From: Lingula anatina
Lineage: Eukaryota; Brachiopoda; Lingulata; Lingulida; Lingulidae
Assembly (NCBI RefSeq): GCF_001039355.2
Contig: NW_019775724.1
Coordinates: forward strand, 504,061-568,060
DNA: 64,000 nucleotides
Reading direction: 5' to 3'
The notes under the pieces were generated by a model. The model was not told the origin of the DNA. It saw only the letters and a program-made list of their open reading frames with translations, and did not search any database. The position numbers were made by a program, and so were the translations under genes. Of this stretch, positions 23,287 to 37,800 are shown in pieces (the stretch's first letter is position 1; every line of letters begins with the position of its first letter).

Positions 23287-24224
23287 ATGAGACAAGTATT
23301 CATGGGTCTGGAGACCCTAGTCTTTGTTGCGTTGGTTCCGAACATTATTTGGGTTAATGGCGAATTGCAAGATCATCGAGAAGATGCAGTAAAGGTAAGT
23401 AGCTAATGTATGCATAAATTGCTGTTCTGATGGTAGATGGTAGATATATATATATATGAAGATGAAAATATGACCATTTTAGTTATAACAAATGTATGTC
23501 TTTCCTCTGTAGGCTTAAACAGTTGAGTTATTTGTTTTGCAGTATATCAATGTCTTTTAAATGAAATTTTTGAGGAAAACATTCCATATTACTTTCATTT
23601 ACATTTTACCATTCGAAGAACTTTGCTCTCTAATTCCTTCCGATTTGATTATTAGTTGTAACAGAAATCCATAATTGACTATAGGATTTTGGACCGGGCG
23701 TAGCTTCGTCACCATGGGAAAGAAAAATGAAAGCCTGGTTTAATAACGTGGACGTCAACGAAGACGGCATGAACAGGCATGATTACGTCGATTTGGTCAC
23801 CGAAAGAGCCCGCATGGTACTGCCTCCATGGCGCGCCATGGCCGTGTATGGCCTGATGAGTTTGGATCCGTGGTTTCCTTTTAATAGCCTTTATTCAAGG
23901 CAGACCATACGCTTTAAAAACTGGCTTGAATATGTTAAACCTCAAATGAACACTGCGACCGATAAAAATAACCAAGTGGAATGGTGTATCGACTGGTTAA
24001 ATATCATTGACGTTGATTGTGATGGAGAAATTTCAGCTAAAGAGTACTCGGCCTTCCTCTACATATGGAGAAACTTGCTACCACCGGAAGTACCATTTAA
24101 TGCCACCGACACTGATGAGGATGGCGTCATCAGCGGCAAAGAGTTCTTTTACGGATGTGAACATTTTCTTGCCGACAAAGAGGACACTCCGGCAAGGCTT
24201 TTTTATGGCTCCCGTGAGGTCTAG
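23287..24224 (+). CDS. Secreted EF-hand calcium-binding protein (SCP-like)
   Basis: There are two exons, 23287-23394 and 23685-24224, joined in phase 0 by a GTAAGT...TATAG intron; the product is 215 residues. The start is the ATG at 23287. Residues 1-25 look like a signal peptide (a hydrophobic run ending WVNG), so the protein is probably secreted or vesicular. Two canonical EF loops are clear: DVDCDGEISAKE (145-156) and DTDEDGVISGKE (178-189). A first loop, DVNEDGMNRHDY (59-70), is one residue short compared with the sarcoplasmic calcium-binding protein (SCP) pattern, and the second helix-loop-helix position has no recognisable loop. The C-terminal PARLFYG resembles the LFGP-like end of SCPs. 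SCPs are normally cytosolic, so the signal peptide is unusual. A luciferin-binding or calexcitin relative is the main alternative. Confidence 0.9.
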
Positions 24225-24370
24225 TGACGAACCATGACCGGGGATAATTAAATTATTACAACTACAAACTATTTTAACGGAAAAAAAATGGTGATTGGCA
24301 TATATGGTTATAGATAATTACTGCTTGAATTATGTCCTTTCTTTTTTTCATTTTCCCATGCATGATCTGC

Positions 24371-24376
24371 AATAAA
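24371..24376 (+). terminator. Poly(A) signal AATAAA of the EF-hand gene
   Basis: AATAAA lies about 147 bases after the stop codon, on the same strand, in an AT-rich 3' UTR. It is the first such hexamer downstream. Confidence 0.6.
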
Positions 24377-24999
24377 GCAGATTTTAAAATTTAAGATTTT
24401 TTTGTTTAAAAGTTCGAAAGATGTATTCAGTACCTACATGTATCTGCCACTGGAATTTGGATCTCTTGCCAGTCAAACGACAAAAAATTCGAGTGAGAAT
24501 GACTAGTATTTCTTAGATTTCTTAAGACCGAAAATTAACCCTTAGGTTTAAAACGGTAAGTCTTCAGTGACCCAAAATAATGTGTTTTGTATTCAAACAG
24601 GAAATGTCGCCTTGTCTTGTATAGATCGTTATCGCTCGTCTCGTTACCCCTTGTTTGTGTGTGTTTTACCGTAGACCTCATTGAACAATATGGCTACAAC
24701 AAAGGCTAGATGTTACCGTTTAGAACTTTATTGAAGCGTCGATTTTGATTCGATTTATGATTAAGCGACATCGAATTATTACACTTCTAAGTAACTGTTA
24801 AACCTTCAGGAGTTCACAGGTACCAACGACAACAAGAAATAAATAAATAAAAATAAAAAGAACTTCGACTTTAGAAAGCATTGTTCGGGGTGAATTTTGA
24901 CTTATGGGTTCGATATTCTTGGAATGACATTCATGATAAGATATGTAGATACTATATAGAAATGATGACAGCATCATTTTCTACCTGTCTACGTTATTG

Positions 25000-25112
25000 T
25001 AGTGTCACTTTACTGAACGAGTTTTGATAAGAAATATGTAAGGCCCGATAAGTCAATTTACCGGCCCCGACTCAAAACCTGCAAAATCTAATTGTAGGCC
25101 TATGTTCAAATA
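25000..25112 (+). repeat. Diverged dispersed repeat, paired with 14555-14670
   Basis: It shares GAGTTTTGAT, TTTACCGGCCCCGACTCAAA and CTGCAAAAT with the left copy in the same order. Confidence 0.55.
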
Positions 25113-25817
25113 TTTTTATCTCTGCCAATGACACTTGGCCTTGTAAACACGTGTGTCAAGTTTTCAGTCTATTGTTAATATAGTGTAACATATCGAATAT
25201 AACTCAACACTCGGCTACCCTCTAGCTCAATTAGTACCACAGAGATATTTAACCAGATATCTACAGATGTCCCTCTTGTAATTCTGTGTACATATCTGTG
25301 CCGTGACCCTGTGGTGTGACACAGGTGATACATTTGGTACAGAGCTGGTCATTATTCTATTACCACCCCTGGCACAAACCTCTACCAGGGCTTATATTGA
25401 TTTTTTACTAGATACTCACAGATATGTCACCAGTTAAATGATGGGACTACTCTGCACTGAGACTCTGTGATGAAATTTCAAATATGATTATGACTAGTAA
25501 TTGTGTGTATAACTACTCAGGCACTGCCACTTTACAAGTAACTGTCACGTCACTGTGACAGCAATCAAGACAGTTAATTTCTCTGGCATAATCACTTGCT
25601 CGTCTGTGAAAAATTAAAATAAGCCCTTATAAAAGGTTTTTTTTTATTTCAAGGTGTACATTTAGACCACGAGACTTGTTTCAGAAGGCAGGTAAGGCAA
25701 GACAGGTTGCTTAACGAACTTTTATCACATAGGCACGAAGCCCAGCACCTGCAGAGCGGATATACAATGGCATCTGCATGCGTGCAGATTTAATTGCTTC
25801 CATCTGGCCAAACGTTA

Positions 25818-26108
25818 CTAGGTGGCGTCAGAGAAAAAATCATAAATTAAAACTTGCGACTCTGGTAGAGGGTACCCTGGCACCGTTCCTCCGATAGCGA
25901 CCATAACAGTTAATTGCCCCATGGTCCTTTGAACACTGTGCGGCGCAGGCGCACTATACAATTTTGACTGCTCCTGTGAAAATGTTGCCCAAGGTTTTAG
26001 AGATCCGATGGTGGCAAAGAAGGAAAAAACTGAAGACAGAAATGCTAATAACAGGAACGTAGGAATTTTTGTCTTCCCCACAGATCGTTTGTGTATATGA
26101 GTTGACAT
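25818..26108 (-). CDS. Possible membrane-protein exon or gene fragment
   Basis: A 96-residue frame starts MSTHIHKRSVGKTK and continues into a hydrophobic helix (IPTFLLLAFLSSVFSFFATI) followed by GSLKPWATFSQEQ. A basic N-terminus followed by a helix and a W-containing extracellular segment would fit a signal-anchor or the first pass of a small multipass protein. A related but frame-broken stretch lies at about 21990-22110. No convincing splice donor, partner exon or named family was found. It may be a decayed repeat-borne sequence; coding status is uncertain. Confidence 0.3.
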   Translation of the reverse strand: MSTHIHKRSVGKTKIPTFLLLAFLSSVFSFFATIGSLKPWATFSQEQSKLYSAPAPHSVQRTMGQLTVMVAIGGTVPGYPLPESQVLIYDFFSDAT

Positions 26109-26527
26109 TTACACTGTGGTTTACTTAAATCTATCAAATCATAGGGTTTCCAACCACTGCATGGTAATACCCGTTTCTTAAAATGTTCACGAAAGAAGGA
26201 ACACACGTGTTCACAATATCATCTACATTTATTGCACACATAATCATATACAGTGTCTTGAGAAGTCATATACAGTGTCTTGAGAAGTCTTATGCAGGAT
26301 CTTTAAGAAGTAAAGGTCTGCTGAGACGAGTCAGCATGAAGAGTGACCAATGGACAATTGTCCGGAACACTACTGACCCATCTGGCCAAACTCGGGCGAT
26401 TCTGTGAATTGCCAACATCTTCGCTTGATCAGTGGCACAAACTAGCCAGGGGTTCAAGACGGACTTGTCATAATAACTTGATCAAAATATTTAACACAAC
26501 TTTCTAATTTCTTAACATTTGGCTTAA

Positions 26528-26866
26528 TTAAAGGGATAACAACTGTTTTTGGTTTAAAAACTGATCTTCCTGGGGTAATCAGTGATTCTCCCATACTAAC
26601 CAATGGTTAATAAATCCATTCTGACAGTCAGAATTACTCCATTTTTTTCTAAAAAGTTTGGTTATTTGCAATAATCTCTGAAGAGATTACTTCGGAGGTA
26701 TAGCCATCTATGAAGGTCGATGTGGTCTTATAGCAAGCACAGATTCCAGAATAACTGTGTTAACTGCTGTTTTGGTGGTGAAATAGAATTTACTATATTT
26801 CAATGTTTTGTTTACAATGTATTTATTGTGAAATGTGAATCTCATAGCAACAGTTGTTATCCCTCA
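26528..26866 (+). mobile_element. TTAA-family MITE, complete copy
   Basis: It starts TTAAAGGGATAACAACTG and ends CAACAGTTGTTATCCCTCA, an inverted pair of about 17 bases. Internal blocks match 1115-1243 and 60414-60757. There is no coding capacity. Confidence 0.75.
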
Positions 26867-28894
26867 CCAGAAATCCATCAACTTACAGTTATTATACATC
26901 TTGGTGTCCAATACTATATATTATATCCATCTTTTTATCAATTTTAGGTGAAAATAAGATGTAGGGGATAAAAAAGATATAACCATAAAATAAATACAAA
27001 TAATTAATAGAAAATCTAAAGTTACCATACAGAGTCAATTTAATTATAAAATAAGAGCACATGAAAACAGCAAATTAATCATTATAAGGATAACAACTAT
27101 AAATAAAAACATCTGCCAGCAGTGTTGTTAGTTTTGTCAGTAAATATTACTTAAGAAACTACAGTAAATGTAGAAACCTTACAATATTTGTATTTGGTCA
27201 CATCTTCCACTGGATTTGTTTCCATAAGCGCATTAAAGGAGAATAAATAAAAAAATTATATCTTTTAATTTAATACATTACGGCTTTGCATGTGGTTTAT
27301 CCACGTTTGATAATCATTGCCTGTCATCAAAATGATTCACATTTTACATGGTGAACAGTGCAAGCTTCCCACTTCACATGTCAATTGATTCACATGCCAT
27401 CTGATTCACATATCAATTGATTCACACCCTTAAACTCAACAAACATATTTCCTCTATCTTGTGATAAAAACTTGAAAATATGTACACTAAATTCTTCAGC
27501 TTTTGCAGAGACAATAAACAATTGGCAAAAAGAAGAAAAATATTGCTTATTTGATATGACTTGATTGCCAGTATCTGACCATTTTTTTTTTTTTTTGCAT
27601 TCTTTGACAGCTTTAACTGACACATCAGATATTAATCTCAGCACTAAAGATGTGGAGATAAATCTTAACTTTGTCACTTAGCGAGGATAATTTTTTTTTT
27701 TTATTGTCAAACATCTAAAGCATTTCTTCACTCTTCTACTTAATAAATACCAGACCTAGACACCAGATGTACAAACTGTATTTCAAAAATTGATCATCAA
27801 GACAGTGATGAGGAAAAAATGAGTAAAACTGCATTATTTAAAGACTTCAATAGAAGAATACGAATACAGCAGATTTCTTAAATCATTCCAAAAAAGTATT
27901 GCTTGCAGCTGTATATGGCAGCAATGGAAGAACTTGGACTTCCCAGAGAACATTTATCTGCAGAATCAAACATGATGGAAGAAATGGCATTTAAAAAAAA
28001 ATGTGCATACCAAAAAATATTGTACAGATGTATCTGCTACCACATACCTTTTTGTTGTAAATGAATCAGTTATAACATACAGCGCATGATTAATTTGGTC
28101 ACTAGTTAATAACAGTTACAGTGTTCAACATTAAAATCATTACAAAATGGTACAAATGAAATCTAAAATATTTTGATTGATTTTAAGGCTTATTTTGGAT
28201 GATCATCAATCCATGTTCCAATCTGTAATCACCAAAAAGACAAGATCAATTCGATTATCTTCAGTAAAATGAAAAATTAAGAAATAAACAAAAAATAAAG
28301 AACAATTAACAGCACATTTACATATGGCACAACACTTTGCTTCAAAATAGAAAAAAATGGGAACCATTTCGATTTTACTTTTGATCAAATTACGAACAAT
28401 ACATAAATTTCCCACAGGAATCGGCATTTTACTGTTTGATCATAAGTTATCATTGCCATGATGAAGAAATATTTAATGAAATTTTAAGACAGTAAACTTG
28501 AAAATAACTGAATCTAAAGTATAAAACTGAAGTTTTAAGATACCACATGGAAGATCCTGATCATAATTAGGTTGTCAATATGTTTTTGTATATCCGTCAT
28601 GGTAGTGAAATTTAAGTCAGTCCTCCCTGCCCCATGAACTGATATGAGCAGAAACATCAGGCACAAACTGGCCATGTATTAATAAAACAGCACTTTTCAT
28701 TGGTTGGTAATCACAATGAGCTGCCTACTTCCATTGGCTGCTTTGGCTGGGTGTGGTGACAATTAGCCTGGTTACCATGAGCAAACATTTATGATTGACT
28801 GGAAGATCACACTGGTTGCCGTGCGTCCGAGTCTCTGGCAGATCCACCATTTTAGTATGGATATGCTGAAGTTTCATTTCTTGTTCTCCGATTG
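26867..28894. other. Region after the AFAP gene
   Basis: No additional gene was recognised. The part next to 28894 is presumably the 3' UTR of the minus-strand AFAP gene. Runs of A/T (near 27582-27597 and 27689-27703) are simple sequence. Confidence 0.4.
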
Positions 28895-31800
28895 TTATTT
28901 CTTTTCTGCCATTGATTCCCATTGCTGAAGTGATTAAAATTAATGTAAACATAAGTTTAATTTTATTCCGATATATGCAATCTGGATGTATGATACATTA
29001 ATCTTGTACTCAGAAAAGGGGGTCTAAATAATATAGTAAAACAAGAGAAAACTATACACTGTATACATTCCCAACATCATATGTTCATATGTACTAAGTT
29101 CCATAATAAATCTATACCAGAAAGCATATAATGTGACGCTTGTATAAGTTGGAGCGCATTCATGTCCAGAAGAGCATTTATAACTTTCATTCATATGCAC
29201 CAGAAGATTCTCAAACATCATTTTATTTTCCATCCATACTATATAGCAGAGCAAAAGAATGCACTTGTATTTCATGTTAGGAAAAAAACTGGGTTTAACA
29301 CCCCATTTCCATAGATTTTTAGATCGATCTATCCCTGTGGGGAGTCTCACTAGATTACTGTCAGCTTGGCCGGCTTAATGTCTGTCCCACCTACTAAAAG
29401 CTGTAAGGGGGTAATTAACTATGGTGCCCGCTCGGCTGACTGCAATTTAGCGTGAACCCCCAGGGAGTTAGGTCGATCTAAAACTTAATCTTTAGATCGA
29501 TCTAAATCTCTGGGAAAGCACCCTAAGAAATGACTTGCTCTGTATCAAATTTGTCATACAAATGATGCATAGATTCATTAACTGAAAAAGCAAATGGACA
29601 TACAGTTTTGTTAAGCACAGAAGATGGGAAATATTACAGATTGTATTTTACTCAACACCATGAGACACCAAGAGAAATCAGCACCTGAACCAATCGTAAA
29701 TACTACAGATACAGCAGCCAACACTTCACAGGCCCACAATGCCTCATTCAAAATGGCAAAAAATTAACTTCATCATCCACAATGCAGCATTCAACATGGC
29801 ACTTTTATCATTTCATTTTAGGCATCCAACGTGTCAAACATTCTTTTTATAACCCACAAAACATAATACATCTTCATTGTCAAATCATCACAAAACAGCA
29901 CAAGTGGATAACCGGTAATCAGGATAGGATGAAATAAGGAATTAGTTATTATTATCTATATTCTGTTATTTATAATAAGACATGCTGAAAGTTCTTCCAC
30001 CAAGTTCACGCCTTTTGTTACTTTTCTTTCACATCAGTTTGTAGCATTAATAGTGCAATATTGGTAAGCTGTCATAGCATCTAACATTACCGATACCAGT
30101 ATCACTGTCACTGAAATTATCAGGATTAAATATGAAAAATATAAGTATTGATGATCCCGTGTTTCACTCACCCTTTTTACTGATGTAAAAGTTGCTGACT
30201 TAGGTTGCCTCTGAAAACAATTTTGAAATGGAGAGTACATCAACTACACCTTAAGATTATACCTTTAGAACCTAGATGTTATTTTTGTACAGGCATAAAA
30301 AATAATACATTCAATATGTGTAACACCAAGGAAATGGGCGGGAGGTTTCAGACGATACCATTTTCTATGTAGATACAAATGCCATGCCCTGAGCTATGTA
30401 GGCATAATTCCAATACCATGCTCAATCCATCTATGGTCAAAGATGTCATGCCATTCCCTTTATGGTAATCAACATGAAACGGGGATCCTTATTTGCTGAC
30501 CAACATCATGCCAACTCCTTATTTGGTCATAACACTAATTCTTGGGTACCCTATCATGCCCTACTATACCCTTATATTGGCATCAATATCATGCCCTTTC
30601 CTAATATGGAAATCAGCATAACACCCTTCTTATATGGCCATTAACACTTATTTACACCATATATTGTTACTAACCAAAGCCTGAGCCTCCACTGGCTCAT
30701 AGAGGTCACTGCCATCATATTCCTGTAAATAATGTGAAGCAAAATGGCATGCTGTGAGACTTTGGGCAATACTCCATCAAAAACTGTGCTAAAGCCATGT
30801 AGGAATTTAAATGCATTAATATAATCTATATTTGGTCTCATCATCATTTACTATTTTAGCCCCTATCTTATACTCCATTAGCAGTAGCTGCGTAATTACA
30901 AAGGTAAACTGAAAAGAAATGAATAAAAACGAGAAAAAAATAGTACCTAACAAGTTCTACTTAGTTTTGGACCCTTGCTACCTGATAATCAAAATGTGGG
31001 TTAGTGTCTTCTACATTAGATTAGATGAAAAGAAATGTGGCATCTCACCTTCAGTTTATCTTTCACAGAGATTTCAGTTGCGTTGTAGCCAGATAGAGGG
31101 CGCTGGGGGTCAGCAACGCCCCCAGGTAGGGTCTGGCTTCTCAGGCGCTTTTCTCTTCTCTCCGTGACTTCTGTAGATTCCGTCCTCTATAATAATCCAA
31201 CATAAAATCAGTGAGATAAGACAGTCACCTTAAACAACCCGTTTTACATATGTTCACATCTGTTCTAAGTTAGAACAATTCTGATCTAAAGAGCATCATC
31301 AGTCAACTCATTTCATCTACGTTGGGGGTAAACATCTGGGATGGAGACAGGCCTGTAGAAAGTAATTTTGAATGGAGGAGGGTTTTTTAAACAATAGGTA
31401 GACTTTTCAGCTCCATAGTTCACCCAAATGCCATAAAATCTAAATTAGATTTTGATTTTGAGTGAACAATCACTGGCCAAAAGGGTGGCTCTTTTAAACC
31501 CTTCAAACTTTCCCCCTGTGGATATATTGGGCTTCAAAGCCCTACTTCACCTTAAACACAGCATTTATAGTAGTTTGTTATATGCTTGAAACTGTTTTAA
31601 CTTAGAACAGATCTGAACACATCCATCAATACAAAATCAGTGAATGACTAAGGCTAAATAAACACTAAAGATGTTATGAATAATTTCAACAAAATCACTT
31701 GGAATCACTGGGAATCAAACAAAATATCTTGTGACAAATTGTGCTATCTTATTTCAATGTTTCTTTAATTAATGTAATATCACTTCAAAGGTTCAGGTTC

Positions 31801-34800
31801 TTTGTACTAAACAAGCAGATAAAATTTAAGCAATTAGCCACCTAATACTTCTACAAGCTACATTAATCAGACATGTTAAATACAAAAACCAACATCATTT
31901 CTACAACTAATATAATTGGTAGACTACAAAACATGCACCAAGACAACAAACAGTGAAAAAATAATTCAAATTTACAGTGAGACACTAAGATGTCACTCCT
32001 ACAACTATAGTTAATTTTATATCTCAGTATTATGAATCTTTGATGATTTGAAGATAATGCAACATCACACATGCATTCAAATTTCAGTAGTGTTGCTTTA
32101 AATTATTTTCAATGATCTAGTGAAGTCTGTGGTCATTAGCAAATTAAGTAAGAGACACACCACATTAAGAATCAATGTTACAACAGCTCTACAATAATTA
32201 GTTTACAGTTAGCCATCTTCTAGTCATGTGACATTTGGTCATGTGATCTTGGTCATGTGACCTACCTGTGAGAGTAAACTACTGGATAATTGCTGGTTCT
32301 GTCGAGAAACAAACAATGACATACAACTATTATCACAGATGTACAAAGATATGTTTACACTAATTTCCCCTATTTATTTGAAAGAAAACCCAATGTTGGG
32401 TACAAAATCATTTAGGTAAAGGGTCAAGGTCACTTAACTGCTCTGACAGAACAAAATGTCTATCACTTTATGTTTTTAACTTGCAATCATCTTCCTTATC
32501 ACAAAGTAGTAATTTTATTAAACATTTAAAGTATATTTACTGAAACACATAGATCATGAAGGTTTGGACTGGTATACTTAAAATTTCTTAAGCAGATAAA
32601 CCAACAAGTGCTTTTTATTTGTGAATCTGGTGAAAATTTTTCAAGCGATTCTCCATTTTTTTTTAAATCGAAGCACCTTTTTATAACTTTATCTTGTATT
32701 TCAAAATCTGTTCTTACACACGCAGAAATTAATATCCTTAACATACTATTTTTTTTACAAATGCATTGGGTCTGGATCATGCTAGCACTATCATCATGGA
32801 AATTCATACAGGATTTGGATATTCTACTCTGAATTGTCACTCACATTCATAAAAGAAAAATCGACATGCAAAAAAACCTGATTTTAAAGTGTTAAAAAGC
32901 ATATGACTGGAAACAGATAGAAGCCCACTGCTGAAACTAGGAAATCAGTTAGATGAAGGTTCTGCAAAAAAGGTGTCTGCAAACCCTAGGACTGAGTGGA
33001 AATGCTCCATGCAAACTACGCTTACGTAGGTGGAACGATGTAGGATACCTGGTTTGCAGTATAAGGAAGGACTTTGGATGAAAACTAGACTAAGTCTAAA
33101 CTTTTAGATCAATCATTTAGTCCACTTTCACTTAAAAAAAGAGACATAGTAACATAGTATTAACAAAATATTGCAGCTCTTAGTCTTCCTCTTCATGTGC
33201 CATCACTGATGCGTTGTTTGACGAATGTTGATATTTTGCCAAAGGTCTCTGTTTCTGTTCAATGACCAAAGGTGTCTTGTTGGAACATCATAATTGTGAA
33301 GGAAGGTCTTTCTTCGTTGTCTGTTTAACGGAGCATCTTCATCAGTAAATGAGGCTATCCAGATGAATAAGCCTCTATTCAGGAGATATACTTGCATTCC
33401 CCCCCCTACCTATTACCTTAGGAAAGGCAGTTATAGGTAGGTCATTTACTGTTAGACATCAGGGGCGGATCCAGATATATTTTCTGATAGTCTTCCAAAT
33501 TACCTTTGTTGATCCATCCTTCATTTTGACCGTCTTCCGACAGAAAACATAAGATACCCGTCAATGTAAACTTGAAAATCTGACCGTCTTCCAGAAGACC
33601 CAGAAGACGGCCTAAATCCGCCCCTGGACATGTTAGGTATGTCTGTTAGACATCAAAATATTGGAGATAAACCAATTCAATATAAAGCTGTGAACTGAAG
33701 AAAAAAAAACTTTATTCTTATAAGATAACACAGGTGATGAAATTCTTCTCTGATCTGTTTTGTTAACACTTTTTCATCCCAAACAGCCATGCTGCTAATT
33801 TGACAGTCAGAAGAGGGGGGGGGGGGGGGGGGTAAACTGTGGCATGTTTATTAAGAGTGAAATTATTGATATGCAATGAGGCAGTGCCACCTCCAAAGTC
33901 ACCATGGCATACCTGTATGGTTTCTCTGACGAACACCTTCCTCTTACTGGCGGGAGACTTGATCTGAGTGATGCTCCGTCCAATAGTCTGTCTGGCTGCA
34001 GTGCGGGCCACGTCAGGAATGGTGGACTTCAGCTCTGTCTCCTAAAACATTGATAAAATTGAAATTAAGTAATTAATTTAACAAATTAATAATTTGAAAT
34101 CAGTTAAATATATAACCAGGAAAGTAGGATTTAAGCTTTCTGCTAGAATAAGGGATAGTTATTCAATGTTGAATGAACTTGACGAGAATTAATTATCTTT
34201 ATATCTAGAGAGAAATCCTTCCTAGCATCTTCTAAATCTTAACAGTAGGTACAATATGCATTAAAATGCTAAGGCCAACTACATATATAAAAACAACTCG
34301 TATAGATGCAATATTTTATAATGAAAAACAATAATAAAAGTGATAACAACGTACTAGTAGATAGCGCTGCATGAAATAAAAAAAGTGACGAGGCAATATG
34401 TAATAAATGTGGATAATCATTTATGTCAGTGATCATAACATTTACAACACAACATTTACAACAATATATGATATCACTTGGTGAAACATGTATTGTAAAA
34501 TATACATCTTAACTGCCATACACAAAATAACAAGTGACAGATCAAATTTAAAAATCAGCAAAAAAGACATATTAATCTTTTTTCAGAGTATCCTTGTAAA
34601 AGATACTGAAGAATAACATTTAAACATTCAAAATGTTTCATTCTAGTGTGTTGTTTTATTGGTTTCACCATACCACCTTTATGGTAGTAGTGCGTAACAA
34701 GTCCATGTGTAGGGAGTGATTTTTGTGATTTCTTAAAAAAACTGAACCACCTATCAAACATTTTCACATTATTTCTCCAAACACTTGTCATAAATTCAAG

Positions 34801-37800
34801 CAAGCTACTTGAGCATTCATATTTCAACATCTATTCTAGGCATGACTCAATATGTGAAGAAAAAAAAACACCTATAAAAAAAGTATATTTCTGAAACAAA
34901 ACAATATCAAAAATGGCAGATACATATCGCACAGCGGCTTTATAAAAATATTACACCCATATAATTTTTGCATTCCGACTGTGTACAAATCTAAAAATGA
35001 ACTCATATAAAACTAAAATAAGTGAAAATGAAAATGTACTATCAATAAGTGTAACTGACAATACATTTATTGAGCAAAATCAAAGTGATACTGATAATAT
35101 ATGAGCTAAATAAAAGTGAAACTTAAAATATCTGAGCTAAATGAAAGTGAAACTGATCATATCTGACCTAAATGAAAGTGAAACTGACAATATCTATCAT
35201 GCCCTACTACCCACCTCAATGCTAGCTAATCTTGGATGCTATAGCATAAGTTTTAAGAAAAGAAATTCATGAAAAATTATTCAGTTGCAAAATTTATGGG
35301 GACCTGATGTTTGTCTTGAAGAAAGAATTGTGGTCTTCATGTGACAACATCAACTTTTTTCTGAAAGTCAATCTGGGTCCTCTAAAATTTTGAAAAAAAG
35401 TGAACAATAAAAAGTTCCATCTCAGGTCAGTGTTTAAATGGACACTTTGGCCACAAAAATAAAACGGAGAAAACCTGATTTCCTTCTAAAATCATAACAT
35501 ATAAATTTTCAAATAAAATTAAATCACCTATAATTAATGGTAAGTACTAAACTATTAAGAAAGTTATCAGATATCAAATAAGATTCAGATTAATGACTAT
35601 TTACCATGATTTTCTGCTTCACTTTTGCTGAGTTAAGTGATTTCACTGGGCGTAGGGGGCTATTTGAAGAAGATCTAGAATCCTAAAATTAGAGGCAGAA
35701 TGTGTTAAAGAAGACAATGTGTTTGAGGAACGTGTTAGAAGAGACAACATGTTAATTGCTACAGTTTGACAGCTGTAAAATACTAATCTCAGTTAGGGAT
35801 CAAAACAGAATGCTGAAACAGGAACTGAGCCATTTTTTCTTCAGAATTTCCCCTTTTTCAAACATTTTACACCATATCGAGCAACTTTCTTACAGTTTAA
35901 AAGAAAACCCTCTCAAAAAGGGACGTTCCCATCTCACAAAAGATAAGGGCAGAAAAGAAACTGTGCTTTTATAAAACAGAAATAAGTGAAATTTGTCAAT
36001 TAATTAACAAATGAATAGTATTAGTTTATTATTATTGGCAGTGGCTCTCTTTTAGGAAGTTATTTGGATTGGAAAACTCAGAGAGGGTATGGTAGTGCAG
36101 ACGAGTATCTTATACTCTAAAACAAAGTGTGTGCAGCATTTTCCATACTCTGAAATTCACCTACCTTGGAATTCAGCTTCATTGTGATTTGGCTGACGCG
36201 CGATGAGTCACTCACGTTGCTCCCAGTGCTTGAGCGTCGTCGTGCAGCAACAGGACGCAGCTCCTGGGATAAAGACAAACCAAATGTTGAAAATGTGAAT
36301 CTCTACGATTAGCACTGTCTATTAAATTAATTCAAAAGATTGAGTTAGAGCACAGGTATAACTAACAAGTTTAAATATTTTATGATTGAAAGGCTTTACA
36401 GAATAATCTGTAAAATAAGCTAAGTTTTATAAATTAAACACAAATATAGAAATTTAAGTCAACTAGTACAAATATTCAAATAGCAATTTGTTCCAACTTA
36501 ATAGTGTTTAAAAAAAACAACATCTCAATTCTTTAAAAGAAAATAAAATGTAGCCAAAACCAATCAAGACAGTAATAAAGAAGCATTATTATATCAGCCC
36601 TAGAGGAAGAAACACTGCATCAAAATTACTCAGTTCATAAAGCATAGGGGGAAAAAAAGAATATTCCTGTCCAATGTTTTTATATGTGTGCTTTGCTTAC
36701 ACATGTGTTATGTCACATACTGTTTTCCTAAAGATGCAACAGCTAAGAGGACTTGGCTCTTAACACCAAGGCCCCAATATCATTCAATAATCTGCAAGCT
36801 TAGATCTATAGCAAATAACTTTATGGAGAACAGAATGACTAAGACCCTGCTCCCATACTAACATCGACCTAGCTGGATTGATCCATCTCCAAGGGGTTCT
36901 TGCTAAATTGCATTCAGTTTTAATGGCTTAGATGTCTGGCATGCCTACTGAAGCTGCTAAACAATAGTTAATAACCCCCTAACAGCTTCAGAAGGTATGA
37001 CAGACATTTATGCTGCTTAAGCTGAATGCAATTTAGCACGAATCCCTATGGAGTTAGGCCGATCCTGTTAGATAGGTTTAGGTATGGAAACAGGGTCAAA
37101 TAAGTCCCCAGAGCCAGAAAGCCATGCAGCACTGTGCCTTCTGGATGATAACCGTGCTATTTACTAGCATAATGTGATACATCTAATACTAATACAATAA
37201 CAGTGGATATGACTACTTATTTCTATACATGTATATCTTCACCATCTTTGGTTTGCCTGGTAATTGATAACATGCATGCAAATTGGATAAGAGCCACAAA
37301 ATTCTGGATGATTTTGTTGCTTGATAAAAAGTTGCGGGTGTAACGTTAATGAAGTGTTAATTCAATGATAAATACTCCAATGTTAACTTGGGTCACTATA
37401 AAGTCCAAGACAGCATAACTCTAACAGTTGAATTACATTTCAAACACTTAATATCATTATCAATAAAAATACTCTAATATAATGCCAAATATGAAATAGG
37501 AAAAGTAATGAACTCTAAAATATATTATAATGTTACAGATTGAAATGAATAGAGTTAGGCTGTCTGTGATAAAAGGTTAAAACTGTTAGTGACCTAATAA
37601 GATGGCCTTGACCTCTATCAATGACCTTGACCTTGACCTCAAGCTTACCTCTACTTTTGCAGCAACTTCAGGCTGTTGAGATATCAATATTAACTGTGAG
37701 TTTACAGTTACCCAATACTAACTACTGTAAATCCCTTATTGTGCTTTGTAGTTAAATAACAGTGGTTAATATTCTTAATTTATCTAATAAATCATTTATA

